In this document: one piece after another, positions 47,935 to 60,006 of the stretch
How the letters are laid out: each line of letters begins with the position of its first letter
Numbering within the stretch: position 1 is the first letter of the stretch
Assembly (NCBI RefSeq): GCF_000003855.2
Contig: NW_003101663.1
Coordinates: 273,715-337,714, forward strand
Origin: Blastomyces gilchristii SLH14081
Taxonomy: Eukaryota; Ascomycota; Eurotiomycetes; Onygenales; Ajellomycetaceae
Length of the DNA: 64,000 nucleotides
Direction: 5' to 3'
Program-made: the position numbers and the translations under genes
The notes under the pieces: generated by a model
The model's database searches: none
Seen by the model: only the letters and a program-made list of their open reading frames with translations
Told to the model about the DNA's origin: nothing

Positions 47935-48819
47935 ATGATCTACGGTATGTCTACCCCCGCCAGGGGCCCCGTTAACAGGTACAATATCCATCTTCGCGTG
48001 GGCCTGCCTGTGTCCCTTGTTAACGAGCGCTTGATGTCAAATCCCCACCCCCGTGACTACTCTATTACTCCGTATCGGCACCCGACTCCTCCCACGCCTA
48101 AAACCGCATGTTATCCGCATCCCATGTATCCATTGGAATACTGGTATTCATGGGCAAAAACAAAACGCGAGGTATATGTACGGATGATGAGGTCCGAATC
48201 AGGAAAGACGGATGTTGATGATCGTCGGTCTTCCATTGACGATGCACATTATTGGAGATGTGAGGCCATGTTCTGGATGTCAAAGTCATGATTTAAGGAG
48301 GGAAGGCGCCTTAAAATTTCGAATGTGAATTACTGGAGATGCGAGGCGGATTTTTGGAGAACCACTTGTGCTGCAAAGGAGGACCAGGCTAGCCGCACGA
48401 GCATACAAGACACCGAATATTGGAAATGTGAGAGCAGATTTTGGAAATCTACTTGCCCAAGAGTCCACGAGGATGCCCGTTACGACGGCATCAACGACCC
48501 GAAATATTGGGAGTGCGAGAACATGTTGTACGAATGTCTTTTGCAACCCCTTGTATACGCTGAGCATCAAGGACCCACTTTTCACCAAACCATGTTGCGA
48601 GATCAGGGCTACGCATATGACTCTGACAGCTCTAGTGGATCGCCGAAGACTCTTCGCCGAAGCGCTCGACTTGCAAATTTGAAGCAGAAAGCCTCAGTGA
48701 ACTCTTCTGCATCACAATCTGAACTACCTGCAGCAACCAGCGCGAGTGGTACAAAGAAAAGAAAAAGCGAAGACCAGGCGATCAACAACCATCACAGAAA
48801 AAGAAAACTTGCTTGCTGA
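47935..48819 (+). pseudogene. YWxCExxFW repeat protein, interrupted by in-frame TGA
   Basis: One reading frame (47935-48819, 294 codons) is broken only by TGA at 48289-48291. Four copies of a Trp/Cys motif occur: AHYWRCEAMFW before the stop, then VNYWRCEADFWRTTC, TEYWKCESRFWKSTC and PKYWECENMLYECLL after it, about 28-32 residues apart. The N-terminal 90 residues are Pro/Arg-rich with YPLEYWYSWAK. The C-terminus is Ser-rich and ends in a two-part basic cluster (KKRK...RKRK) that fits a nuclear localisation signal. No plausible intron removes the stop (the only GT..AG there is about 31 bp). A TGG-to-TGA change would produce it. Either a truncated protein is made or the gene is recently dead. 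I know no named family with this motif. Confidence 0.5.
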
Positions 48820-49036
48820 TTGGCAGACTACCACAACAAGGAGGGTAGTGCTAATGCAAGGCTTGTTGGCTTTTAATGCCATTTACCAAAGATTGCAACC
48901 TCCCACTTCGGAAACAATGGAACTGTACTCGATCGGCCTTACCCCTCTTCACGGCCCACCTTACATCCTTCAGATGTTCATCTTCTTTCAACTCCATAGT
49001 TTCTTATCCAGCTCACATTTCTCACACCTCTTAACA

Positions 49037-51349
49037 ATGGCAATTGATGCTGAATTGGTGATAGGCATTCTCAAGCCTGTGACATGAGAAGCCTTTGAAG
49101 CTCTAGAACTTCCACACAACAAGAAATATACCACAGAATTCAGTCCTTCATCAGGACCCCAGGGCGGACGGAAGAGGCAATGAAGAGCTATTCACTCAGA
49201 AACTACTCAAACACAGCTCATTCTATCTCTCTTGAATGACTGTAAACTCATTAATTCACATCAGAGATATGTTTTTGAAAGTAACAAGAATAAGTGTGAT
49301 GTTCTGCTTATCAATAAGTCTACTGACAGAGTCAGTGGCATTTACTTTGATTTAAGTCTTAACTGTGACTCGGGAGCACTGCTCATCTGGGATGACTCCA
49401 GACTTGACACTCATTTGAGATCAAAAAATGCTGATTTCACCATCATCTTGAACAAACACTCACATTCTATTATTTCCAGTGATACAATTTTAGCAGGTTT
49501 AATCATACTCACCATAATTATTCCAGACTGAGAAAGGAATGAGGAAATTTTCTATCAGAATATGTGAAAATATTACAACAAGTGAATAAAGAGGCCTTCA
49601 CTGACCAGTACTCTGATGATCCCGCAGTGCACTAGCAAGCCAACTTATTTAGATCTGGGCAAGATTTCGACATTTGAGGTTCTCAGTAGTGGGACAAGTG
49701 GGACTGTCTTCAACGCAGTGGATTGTTATGGAAAATTCTACACGGTGAAGATGCTGAAGTCATTCAAAGACCCAGTTGATAATGAAACAGCCAAGGTGAG
49801 ATTTGACAAGGAGTCTAAGGCACTTCAAAATTTAGATCATGTACGCTCATCCCTTGTCATCCCTTGGCAATGTATATCTCAGACCACTCTAATATATGTC
49901 TAGGACAACATCATATCTGTCATGGAGGGTATGGAGATACCTGGGCACAAAGGCAATTTTCTAGTGATGGAATATATGCGCATGGAAACCCTTGAATAAC
50001 TTGAAGATCTGAATCCTCAAGGTGTCATCTTGCTGGCACATCAGATTCTTGATGCTGTATTATATATTCACTCTAGAGGGTATGCTCATTGTGATATCAA
50101 ACCTGCAAACATTCTCATCAAGTTCATGGAGCCTTTTACTTTTGTTCTCTCTGATTTCGGGCTCGCGACGTGGGATTGTTTGCGGACCTTTTGCGGTTCT
50201 GATTTGTATGCTGCCTCTGAAATTTATCATCATCGATCATATACAGCTAAAGTGGACATCTGAGCAATTGGTTTAGTCATTCTCAAGTACACCGCCGGGT
50301 TTCCAACCCGTTCAATCCTGTGGGATCACAAGCTGTGGTTTAAGTCTCTCGCTACATTCGCCCCAAATCTTGACCCAATTCAGAAAACCCTGCGAGACTT
50401 TGCAGGTACAATGCTGGAGCCTGTGCTAGACAACTGTTCAGTTGCTCAAGTCTGCTTCACAAGGATTGATAGCATCATGAAAGGCGAGGTGGCAAACACT
50501 TCCTTTGACTTTAGAGAGCATAATTGTCATTCCACTCCAGCACTGCAACTGTTCAATAACATTACTGCAGACGACCTATGGGCCTGGATTCATTACAATG
50601 AAACCAAAGTATCATCTAGATCAATAAATTTGATCAAAATATGCCAGGGCCTTGGCCTATCAAGAGCCTCCATGAGGTTCTACTTGAACAGCAAAAAGTA
50701 TCCATCATACGTCCTTCCTAACACTCTGAGGCTGAAAATTGTTATTGGCATATATGTTAGCATACCATGTGCTATAGAGTTTGTGAGAACCTGATGTCCG
50801 GACATGAAGCAGCTTCTGCACGATCTTGAGCAACTGGACACTTCAAATACAACGTCGGGAATACCAGACCCACCGAGTCCAGTTGCCCCAACTACAAACT
50901 CAGATTCTAATTCTCGGCCACAACCACGACCACGTGGCAAGTCGGTCCGCGGAAGCTTGGGTCGCTCGACCCCGCGAGCACTGGGCAGCTCGGTCCCTGC
51001 AGACTTAGATAGCCCAAGCCCACGAGCACCGGGCGGCTCGGTCCCTGCAGACTTAGATAGCTCGAGCCCGCGAGCACTGGGCAGCTCGGTCCCTGCAGAC
51101 TTAGATAGCCCAAGCCCACGAGCACCGGGCGGCTCGGTCCCTGCAGACTTATATAGCTCAAGCCCGCGAGCACTGGGCGAGTTGGTCCATGGAGGCTTGG
51201 ATCACTCGAGCCCGCGAGCACCAGGTGACTCGACCCAACAAGGTTTTGGCTACGGCCATTCTCCCCTTGGTGGCATGGATATGACACTCACCAATCAGGG
51301 GGACATTCCAACTGTCCTGGAAGAAGATATTTTCAGCAACTTTATTTGA
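49037..51349 (+). pseudogene. Decayed FHA-like/protein-kinase gene
   Basis: One frame can be followed from ATG 49037 to TGA 51349 with an intron (49841-49903, GTACGC...TCTAG) but also stops at 49085, 49181, 49529, 49997, 50261 and 50792, and a frameshift near 49560. The N-terminal part (NKSTDRVSGIYFDLSLNCDSG, LLIWDDSR) looks like an FHA domain. The kinase part has the Gly loop SSGTSGTVFNA, ATP-binding Lys in YTVKML, EYM hinge, HCDIKPANIL catalytic loop, SDFGLAT and ASE. A 240-residue linker and a GC-rich 16-residue repeat tail follow. The stop at 50261 sits where kinases have Trp (DIWAIG; TGG to TGA), and 49997 fits CAA to TAA; both are RIP-type changes. FHA-kinase families are commonly amplified in Onygenales, which would expose a copy to RIP. 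Confidence 0.75.
50975..51240 (+). repeat. 48-bp coding repeat, alternating variants
   Basis: The 16-codon unit starts RALGSSVPADLDSPSP and alternates with RAPGGSVPADLDSSSP, so the higher-order period is 96 bp. Four near-identical units (50975-51166) are followed by one or two degenerate ones, and a weaker one precedes. The array is in frame with the kinase pseudogene and is GC-rich in an AT-rich body. Confidence 0.8.
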
Positions 51350-53378
51350 AATGAATATTTTAGCAAAAATCCATTGTGAACTGCTGTGAATTCAGTGTAT
51401 TCTTTTACTCCTCTGTGTTTGTTGAATTTTGAGTTTGTTATTCATTTTGTTTAGTGGCATATCACATATCAGTACCATGCTTCATCACTGATGATGGTAA
51501 CTCTAGAAACTCTCAAACTTGGTTCTAAGGAGAGCAGAGCCAGCACTGAGAGTTGCTGGAGCAGCAACAGCAACACACTATTCTCAGTATTAAAGTCAGG
51601 GCAGGATCTGAATACTTCTTATGTCCCTTTTTTTTTTTTCAGCCAGCAACAAGGACAATTGATAGGGATCATGGGGTCCAAGCATATTCAGTCTATTTTG
51701 ATTGAGCGAGCTTAGCTAGTTTAATATTCAAATTTTCTCCTGATATCAGAAATACCGCGCCAGGCATCAGTCCCAACATCTGTCATCACTTGTTCAGGTA
51801 GCATGGGTCTCACCTCTCTTAAAATATCATGTGTGAATGAGGAAAGGCCAGCTCCGCCCTCCTGGATGCATAAGCAAGAGATATTGCTCTTTTGCCCTGT
51901 GCTGTGCAGTCGTACAAAGGCTTACCAGTCACATCCACTTGAAGCGTGGCTGCTGTGGTTAGGGAAATTAACGGGAATCCGGATGTTGCTGTAAATCCGC
52001 TTCCGATAGATAGGGTTCGGGCCGGGTGGGGGAGGATCTACTTTTCAGTTTAGCGCTGCGGGTTCCACAACCTTATTCCCACCACAACCGGGCCCAACTC
52101 GAGCATGCGCACTTGAAAACGAGCTGCGGTTTATATCGCCATGATGGGGTTGATAAAACATGCTGCCTTGTATATATGGGATAAGTCGACAATCTACCTT
52201 ATGAATTCATCCTTTTAGTACAGCAGTCTGCCCATGATTCGGTTGAAAATGAAAATGATGCATTCCAAGAAGCCACAACAACCATCGCGTTTTGAGCACT
52301 GTAACTTGATTAGATTTACCTACTTTTTAATGGATGTGGCTGTGTCTTACATTTACTAGCCAAGAAATCTTTCTCTCCCGACACTCTCCTATGCTTCCTC
52401 TATGAATCTTGTGGAAATCTTGGACTGTACGGAGCGATTCTGGTTCACTAATCGAAGGTCGATAGCGAGTACATTTTCTTAGGGCCAAGGCGAGGTTTCG
52501 TGTGGCACTCATATTTTCTAGCCCCCCGCTCCGCCATTTTGGCGGATTTAATGCCAATCTCAAATTGAAGATGCGTGTGTGGGTTCGCTAACAGGTGATG
52601 AAGTGGGAACAAATTTCTGCCAATTGAATTGATGAGAAAAGGACTGGAAAAAACGAAAGCTGACCTGAACGCAAAATTACGGATGGCTTAACCCATTTAA
52701 CGTCAGCCCCGCGGAGAGCAAGAGCGAACGAGGCTGGCAGAAGAAGGGAGGAAAAGAAGGTACACACGCCATTTCTACAAAGCCATTCGGTTATTTTCCT
52801 ACCGCGCGGGGAGAATCCTCCAAATTCTCAAGCCATGTGCTGTACATGTGTGTACATGTACATTGTACGCAGCGTACATATCTGGTCAGAAACCGGCAAG
52901 CCCAATGAAATACGTATTACCGGCGTTCTAGACTTCTGATGTCGGTTTTACTTCGTACTTTTGGTAGGGCCATTCTCTGCCTTGTTTTAGTTCTGTTTTC
53001 ATTGAGGGAGGAGATCAGCCAGCCAATTTGAATCCTCCTTTGCTTTCGTCAGCCTGTGTGCGGTACCCCCGCTGGAATTTTTCATTCGCTCGAACAACTG
53101 CACCATGGGGATTGCATCGTAGCTCCCAATGAAGGTATCGGCAGGCCATCCCAAACCAGACAGGTTTATAAAGGAAGCGACAAAGCGGATACCTCGCAGT
53201 TGCTCTCTTTGTCGTGTGGGAAAGCCGGTCGCCTAATCGTATAACCCACCGAGTATATGTCGGACGCAAAAACAGACAGCGGTTTTTACCGACTAGATAT
53301 GTTATCTTGACAAAATTATCTCACTATCTGTGTAAGGCATAAATAATTATTGTGTTGTTCTTCTAGGTTCCATTCGCC
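51350..53378. other. Intergenic upstream of the FAD oxidoreductase
   Basis: No gene supported. It includes a compound palindrome cluster at 52849-52880 (TGTACATGTG, GTACATGTAC, TGTACGCAGCGTACA). Short frames at 52327-52563 and 53015-53269 (-) lack recognisable features. Confidence 0.5.
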
Positions 53379-55331
53379 ATGAACTCTGTTCCCTTCGTAT
53401 TATCGGTCTTAGGGATAGGAAGCCTTGTCATAGGTGCTCATGTTGAAGCTTCGAACGCGTTATATCCGTTGGACGGAACTATTGAACAGTTGGGCCTACA
53501 ACGGTTTTTCACAGATATATCAGAGCTGGAATTAGCGAGGACTTCGCTAAACACACGTTGTGAGAAAGCCGTATGCACGACCCATTTCTAGGAGATCATT
53601 ATATACCATGTTCAAGGCTTGTGGATTGTTGCACGATTGATGTTAATACAGTGGTAACATGCGAGTAGTGCGACATCCTCTCTACCGTGCTCCCGTCAGA
53701 AGTGCAGTTCCCTGGCACTGATGATTACGTTTCCAATAAGAGAAGCTATTGGGCAGAGCAACAGGCTGCCTTATCACCAAACTGCTTTGTTGCAGTAACG
53801 GAATCCCTTTCCGTGTCAATATCTGTCGCTATCTCTCGGAAGACGCAGTGTCCATTTAGTGTTCGAAGTGGTGGCCACTCGGATGTTCCCGGTGCATCCA
53901 ATATTGAAAATGGCATAACTATTGATCTCCGACCTCTTCGTGAGATAGTCGTGTCTAATGATAAACGAACAACATCCGTCGGTGCTGGTGCGAGCTGGGG
54001 GGAGGTCTACACCAAGCTAGATCAATTGGATCTTATTGTTGTGGGTGGACGGGTATCTCCCATCGGAGTTGGAGGGCTATCTCTTGGAGGTATGCTTATC
54101 ACAACCCTCCAAAGCTATCCCTCAATTTCTGACGTGTTAGTAGGCGGTATATCCTTTTTCTCTGGGCGGGAGGGGCTCGCTTGCGATAATGTTGTCAACT
54201 ATCATGTTAGTTTCCCCTCCCACTACTTTGGCGATCGCATGGGAATGTTAATATTTCTTCTACCCATAGGTCGTCATGGCAGACGCGCGATTGCAAAATG
54301 TCAACCAGACGTCTCATCCAGATCTCTATCTCGCTTTGAGAGGCGGCGGCAACAACTTTGGCATCGTCGTCCGCTTCGACCTTGACACCTACCCCCAGGG
54401 AGAAATGTGGAGCACTATACGATCGTACGGGCTTGATGCCAAAGAATTCATTACTGAAGGCTTAGCCGTGTTTAACGAGCATGCCAGTAATGACCCAAGT
54501 TTGTCGATAATAACAAGCTTCTCAAACGTCCAAGGCCAATGGATAAGCGGCCTCATTGCTCATTATGCGAACGCAGTACCCGATCCAGATATCTTTACAT
54601 CCAGCTTCGAAAATCTCACAAACGTTAACCCTATTCATCAAACTACCCAAATTTCACGCCTCGCCAATCTCACCAAAGATTTCTCTTCCTATAATCCGCC
54701 ACTAGTGTACCGCAACCAGTTTACAACCGCAACGTACAGGAACAGTGTCGAGCTGCAGAACAGAATTGTTGAAGTAGTTATATCAGAGACGGATAAGATC
54801 AGGGACAAAATCAGCAACCTTGATGGGTTCGTCTCAGCCGTTAACTTTCAAGCTATAACTTTGCCAATGATATCCAAATTCTCAAAAAGGGGTGGGAATA
54901 TTCTTGGCGTCAATCCACACCGCGGACCGCTTCTGCGTAAGTTTCTACCACTATACTCTCCATTCCTTCCATGGTTTCGAAATTCTGTATTCAGATAGCT
55001 GTCAGATGCATACACGCTCTTACTAATACCTTGTTACCGTCATCTGAATATAGTTGTTCTGTTTAACTTTTCCTGGGCCAGCCGTGCCGATGACTACCTC
55101 GTTATCCCAACTAGCGAATCGATTTTATCTCGATCCAACGCCCTCGCGACAGAGCTTGACCTTCAAGATGGTTTCATCTATATGAACTACGCAGGGCCTA
55201 CCCAGTCGCCACTTGCAAGTTATGGCGAGGAGAGTTTGCGGCAGCTGAGGAGCGTACAGGCGAAGTATGATCCTGATCTAGTGTTTGAAAAGTTGCAGCC
55301 TGGTGGTTTTAAGTTAAGCGCCGAGGCATAG
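53379..55331 (+). CDS. Secreted BBE-like FAD-linked oxidoreductase
   Basis: Five exons, 53379-53570, 53669-54089, 54144-54205, 54270-54936 and 55054-55331, give about 539 residues, all in frame across GT-AG introns of 54-117 bp. An N-terminal signal peptide (VPFVLSVLGIGSLVIGAHVEA) points to secretion. The FAD_binding_4 (VAO/PCMH) fold is clear: FPGTDDYV, then PFSVRSGGHSDVPGAS with the His that links covalently to FAD in the family, ITIDLRPLREI, and GVGGLSLGGGISFFSGREGLACDNV. GGRVSPIG has Val where bicovalent enzymes have the second linking Cys, so linkage is probably through His only. The C-terminal BBE segment is MNYAGPTQSPLASYGEE...KYDPDLVFEKLQPGGF. The substrate is unknown; relatives oxidise carbohydrates or secondary metabolites. 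No tailoring-cluster neighbours are seen. Confidence 0.88.
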
Positions 55332-57733
55332 TTAGGTTGTTAGTTTTATTCATTGCAAAAACACAGCCGGTGACACAGTGATATTACTCTTTATACGGAG
55401 GAATGGATGGGGATTTGATTAAGTCTGCGATGAGTGATATATTTAAATAGGGGATTGAGTATTGCTTAGATGTACTGCGCAAGGTGTTGCTAAGTGTTAA
55501 ATAGGATGAGGAGATCATGGTCAAAGAATGACTCCCAGAAGGACCCACTTCCAACGCCCAAAGATAGCGTCAAAAAAATTAAAATAAAAAAAAAAAAAAA
55601 AAAAAATCTCCAAAGGAATAACTCCAAAATCACTACGGACTGTAAAGACGAATAGACCCCTCATCATCCCTCCATAACATCCACGCCGCAGCGATGGCAA
55701 TCTTAATCGACGGGGCGATCCAGATCGCAATACTCTGTACTCCCAGCGCGCGTCAAGTACCCGCCCAACACCGCGCCCGGCAGGAGGAGTGTAACCACAG
55801 AAACAAAGCGCCGATCACGCCTCGGATTCTCCAGTAACCGCGCAGTAAATAGCGCAGAATCAACCATCAACCATACGCTGTAAGATCACAGTAATGTGCT
55901 ACGTACTCGTGAGTTGGACCGTTGGGTAGGTAGTCCGGCGAAGTCGAGCATGTTGGCTGGCGATGATCTGGCCCGCGGACTGGAAGGACAGCAGTTTCAC
56001 GGTGGCACGATTCCTGCCTTCCACTAGCGCGCCGCTGGTGAGAGCTGAGGAGGGGCCTGGACGACGGGGAATGTCGAATCAAAATGCACCGCAGGCGAAA
56101 CTTACGCTGTAGGATGGATGTCGGTGTGTGCCTCTGGCTCGGTTGTTGAGCGGGAGCGCAAGAGGTTCTGCAATTGGGAGCTTGCATATCCGTGACAACG
56201 GCCGGGGTTCTTGGTCCCTTCGACTGATGGAATATTTGGGAATATTGAGAACTGTTCTTTCTATACGGAGTACGGAGTACAGTAGTTACATATACCAAGT
56301 CTGCATGCTAACGGCCGGAGATAAAGCAGGTCCCGATAAGGATCAAATCAGCATGGGCTTTGGTGGTTTTCAGTCGCGACGGTAGAGTCCGACTCGGGGT
56401 TATCCTTGGTTGGTTGAACCGTTCATAGGTGATCACGATGAGTCCCCTGTGCTTATGATACGGCAAATATTTAACAAGACATTTATCGTATCGTGAAATC
56501 AAAGTCGTGTGGAACGAGCCTTTCAATCGATCCCCCCCCCCAAAATAGGGGCATGCAGGTTTGGTTCTTCAGAAATCCCCGCCGTTGCGCAGTTTAGGGC
56601 AATTCAACTTAAAAAACCCTTACTGACATATCTTCAAACACAGGCTGCTGGCATGCAAAGAAGCATTTTCAGTGATTGGAGTCAAGCATGGCATGGTTTG
56701 GAAAGGGGACCTTTTGGCCGTTGCCCGTCAGCGCCTAGCCTCCTCGCGCGAACATCAAGGAAGCATAGGAATCGTGTCAATCAGTAGTTAAGAATTTTTG
56801 ACAGGCCGTTCGTTACAAAGAGGAGAAGTTGCTTTTTGCAGAAGAGTAAGGCGAACTATCTCATCTCTCCCCTCAAGAGCGAGGAGCAAAAGCCGCGCCC
56901 CCAGCAAACAGAGCGAGCGATAGTATGAAAGTTCTCCAAAGATACATTGGATAGTTATACATGTATTTTCGTAGTTGCGATAAGTGAGTTGGTTGAGTTC
57001 TACGATGCCAGTCCGCCTGAAACCGAACCTCCCGCTCCAGTTCTATTATGCAGCATACAGGAAACAATTGATTCCTACCCAATTATATTATTATTATGTA
57101 TGACTTGACTGCCCAAAAAACTCCTCTAACTCCCTTATCAGTCGATCGAACCCAGTGGCCCCATAGAAGCATAGGATAGGAGTGAGTAGTGGGGACTCTG
57201 CAACACTCGGCTTTCCCAATGTTGCTTGCTCTGCTTACCCTCGTGCAACGTATGGGAATTACGATTTGGCAGCGTGTCTCCCGAGCGAAAAGGACAGCAG
57301 CTAGGTTTGATTGACATTGGGCTGTGCAATGTGTTTGTTGAGTGAGCGAGATGATCACAAGAGGGAAATAGATGTGCGGGAATGGTATTTGCAAAAGCTG
57401 CAGTTGAGATATATTTGTATTAATAATTATTTACTACTGCGTAAGTTACGGAGTAACTAACTATTAGTTATCTGATTGGTTAACAATGTATATAGAATTA
57501 ATCTATTCGTGAAATATATTCCACTTACTCCGTACTGAACATTATTGAAAGGCATTGTGGCTATTCATTTCTTTTTGCGCTTGGGAAACGTAATGTGTAA
57601 CTCCACCTCTCTCACAGTCATTGTCACATATAACTACAGACTCTGCAGCACAGATGATATGGCATGTTCCATACGCATGAGCGCCGAGTTCATGTGCAGT
57701 ACATGTACGCCGGCATATGCATGCTTCGAACTC

Positions 57734-57768
<35 letters not shown>

Positions 57769-60006
57769 GAAGAGAGGGGCCATTTGGGGTCATTTGCGAA
57801 TTTGCCCTCCTGTGATTCGTGAATGAGAGGCCAGAAAACTTCGCTTCTGTCGCATCCATCGTGGGATTTTCAGTTGCATAAATTAAAACAGCGTTAACTA
57901 CTGCAGGTACCGTGCATATTGACCAATTAAAAAACTCGCGGACCTGGATTTAGCCGTGGGATGTATGTTGCAGTGAGACTCAAGCGTGATTTTTGATTCG
58001 CTGGTGGACGGTTTCTTTTTTAGGTTGGGGTTTTATGAGCAGGAGTTAATTTGCGGGATTGTGTCCTTCGCTTTCGGCTGTTTTTGTTATGTATGTACTG
58101 TACAGTACATTAGTCCGAGAAATATTCGATAATAAAATCAATAAAAAGGGTAGAAATCAATAATAATTTTTGTCAACAACAACTATGAAAAAAAAAAAAA
58201 AAAAAAAAGAGACACTCTGAGATAAACAACAAGGAAAGTCATTGCGTCATGAAGTTGCTTACAACAACACCAACAACACCAGGTTGAGTTAACTTAGTAG
58301 CAGTAGTAGTGATCACCGACTTGCAAGGAACAAAAGACAGAAGGATAGGCGAAAGCACTAAAATTCTCAGATTCCTCTGGAGAAAAGAAATCATCGCGAG
58401 GCGTGCGTGCCTAGTTTATGCTGTTATGCAGGTCTGCGTTGGCAAGTGGATTTTTTTTAAGAAACTCATTTGGCGGTTAACTATTTCTCTGACGTTGATG
58501 CGAGGAGAGAAAATGTTTCTAATGTTTCGTCCCCCCTGCGGCCCTGCAGGCGTATCCACAATAGGGATTATATGATTATTCTTCTTATCAGCAGCGGGAA
58601 GAAGAAAATGAGTACAGGCTGCATTTAATTTGTAATGCAGGGGGCTCGCTGGTTGATGATGAATTTGACCCACGGGTAAACTCGAGCCGCGGGCGGATTA
58701 ACTATGCTTGCGGGTTCCTGGCAAGCCTAACTATCAGCGTAAAGATTCCCCGGATGTCAACCAAGAAATCCGGTGTATTTCAACATGATATCCAAGTATC
58801 CAGGAACTGGAGTATGTGTGACGGGGAGTGTGAGAAGAGAGTCGCAAAGGGAAATAGTTGTTGAATAATGGTGATGGATCAATCAATAGCCTCGATGGCG
58901 CCACCCTTGCTGTTGTTTTTTTGATGAAACAGGGGACGCGATGTGCAATAATAATAATACATACATCCGGGCGCCACAAGAAACAGCCAGCAGCCCAAGC
59001 CCAAGACGTAACGCAGCGAGATATATCAAGATGTATCGATCAATTATCTCGGATGAATGAATCATGATTTCCCGATCCAGACAAAGCACGCTGCGGCCCA
59101 CGTGATCTCCACACCGCCCCCCCGGCCCCCCGAACCCCCGCTAGTCCTCTTTCGGCGCCGTCTTGACGCCCATCGCCAAACGTCAACGTCAACTTCATCT
59201 TTTCATCTTTTCATCTTTCAACTTCTTCTCTTCGTCTCTTCGTCTCTCTATCTCTCTCTGTCTCTCTCTGTCTGTTCCTTGATTTCCTTCTTTAACCTCC
59301 GAAAACGCTGATTGCGTCTACATTCTTTTTATCTGCTTTTTGTCTGGTTTCAATTAGATCAATTCCACCCCCCCTCCCCTCCCTCCAAGTCGCTCTTTAC
59401 CTTCGTTTCAGCCGCCCTGTTGTTCCATCGTTCGCCATCCATACATAGTTAATTACTTGTACCTTGCTTCTTCTCTACACGCCCATTGAAAAATAAATAT
59501 AAATAAATATAAATAAATAAAAAACCAACTTTCGCCCGTTTCGTCTACCCGCCCGAGTCCAACATTGAAAAGCCATACACAAACCGAGAGTAATTAACAA
59601 ACCGCTCCCAACTCACTCGCTCACTCACTCCCAACTCATCTCAACGATCCGCTCTCTCTCTCTCTCTCTCCAACGGCTCATCTAGCACCCTTCGGTGTCT
59701 TGGGAGCTAAGCTATTCATGATCGAGTAGTCCTTTTCGGTGGTCTTCTGCTTTCTTTCTTTTTGACGATTCAATTTCGGATTATATGCCTTAACGGTTTC
59801 TTTTGATCTTCAACCTTCATGAACTAATTATTCCTTTCAAATGCTTCTCACACTCTTTTATATATATACACAACCATAGACAGCAGCTTTCGGATCGATC
59901 TAGACTCTATTTTTATGATATTTAATCCCATTAATCTAATTGTTTCTCGCGAGCCCGTTTCAATTGAAACACCCTACCGTCGACCAGCAAACGGGAGACG
60001 GAGAAA
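55332..60006. other. Long intergenic stretch, DUF1275 remnant inside
   Basis: This is 4.7 kb with only the DUF1275 remnant (55633-56175) supported. It also has four TACGGAGTA-type 9-mers (56264, 56271, 57447, 57526), a GTACATGTAC at 57699, an (AAT)n run at 57737-57765, a poly-A run near 58189-58208, and a CT-rich 900-base leader region (59100-60000) with a (TC)n run at 59654-59670 before the Ser-rich gene. Confidence 0.5.
55633..56175 (-). pseudogene. DUF1275 (YoaK-type) membrane protein remnant
   Basis: Minus-strand pieces in three frames match the fungal DUF1275 plan. Near 56175 NLLRSRSTTEPEAHTDI resembles the polar N-terminus. Then LLSFQSAGQIIASQ (family LLAFQSGGQ), LDFAGLPT/VQLTSTY (family GFNEIPTTVLTSVY), ALFTARLLENPRRDRRFVSV (family NxxRDRR), GAVLGGYLTRAG and IAIWIAPSIKIAIAAAWMLW, ending in YSP and TAG at 55633. 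At least two frameshifts are needed, and the TM core expected between the first and second blocks is absent. The family is an uncharacterised polytopic membrane protein group. This copy cannot encode it. Confidence 0.6.

Noticed and set aside
55867..56298. A 143-codon minus-strand frame as an intact gene
   Set aside because: The DUF1275-like blocks are in other frames over the same bases. This frame itself has no family match.
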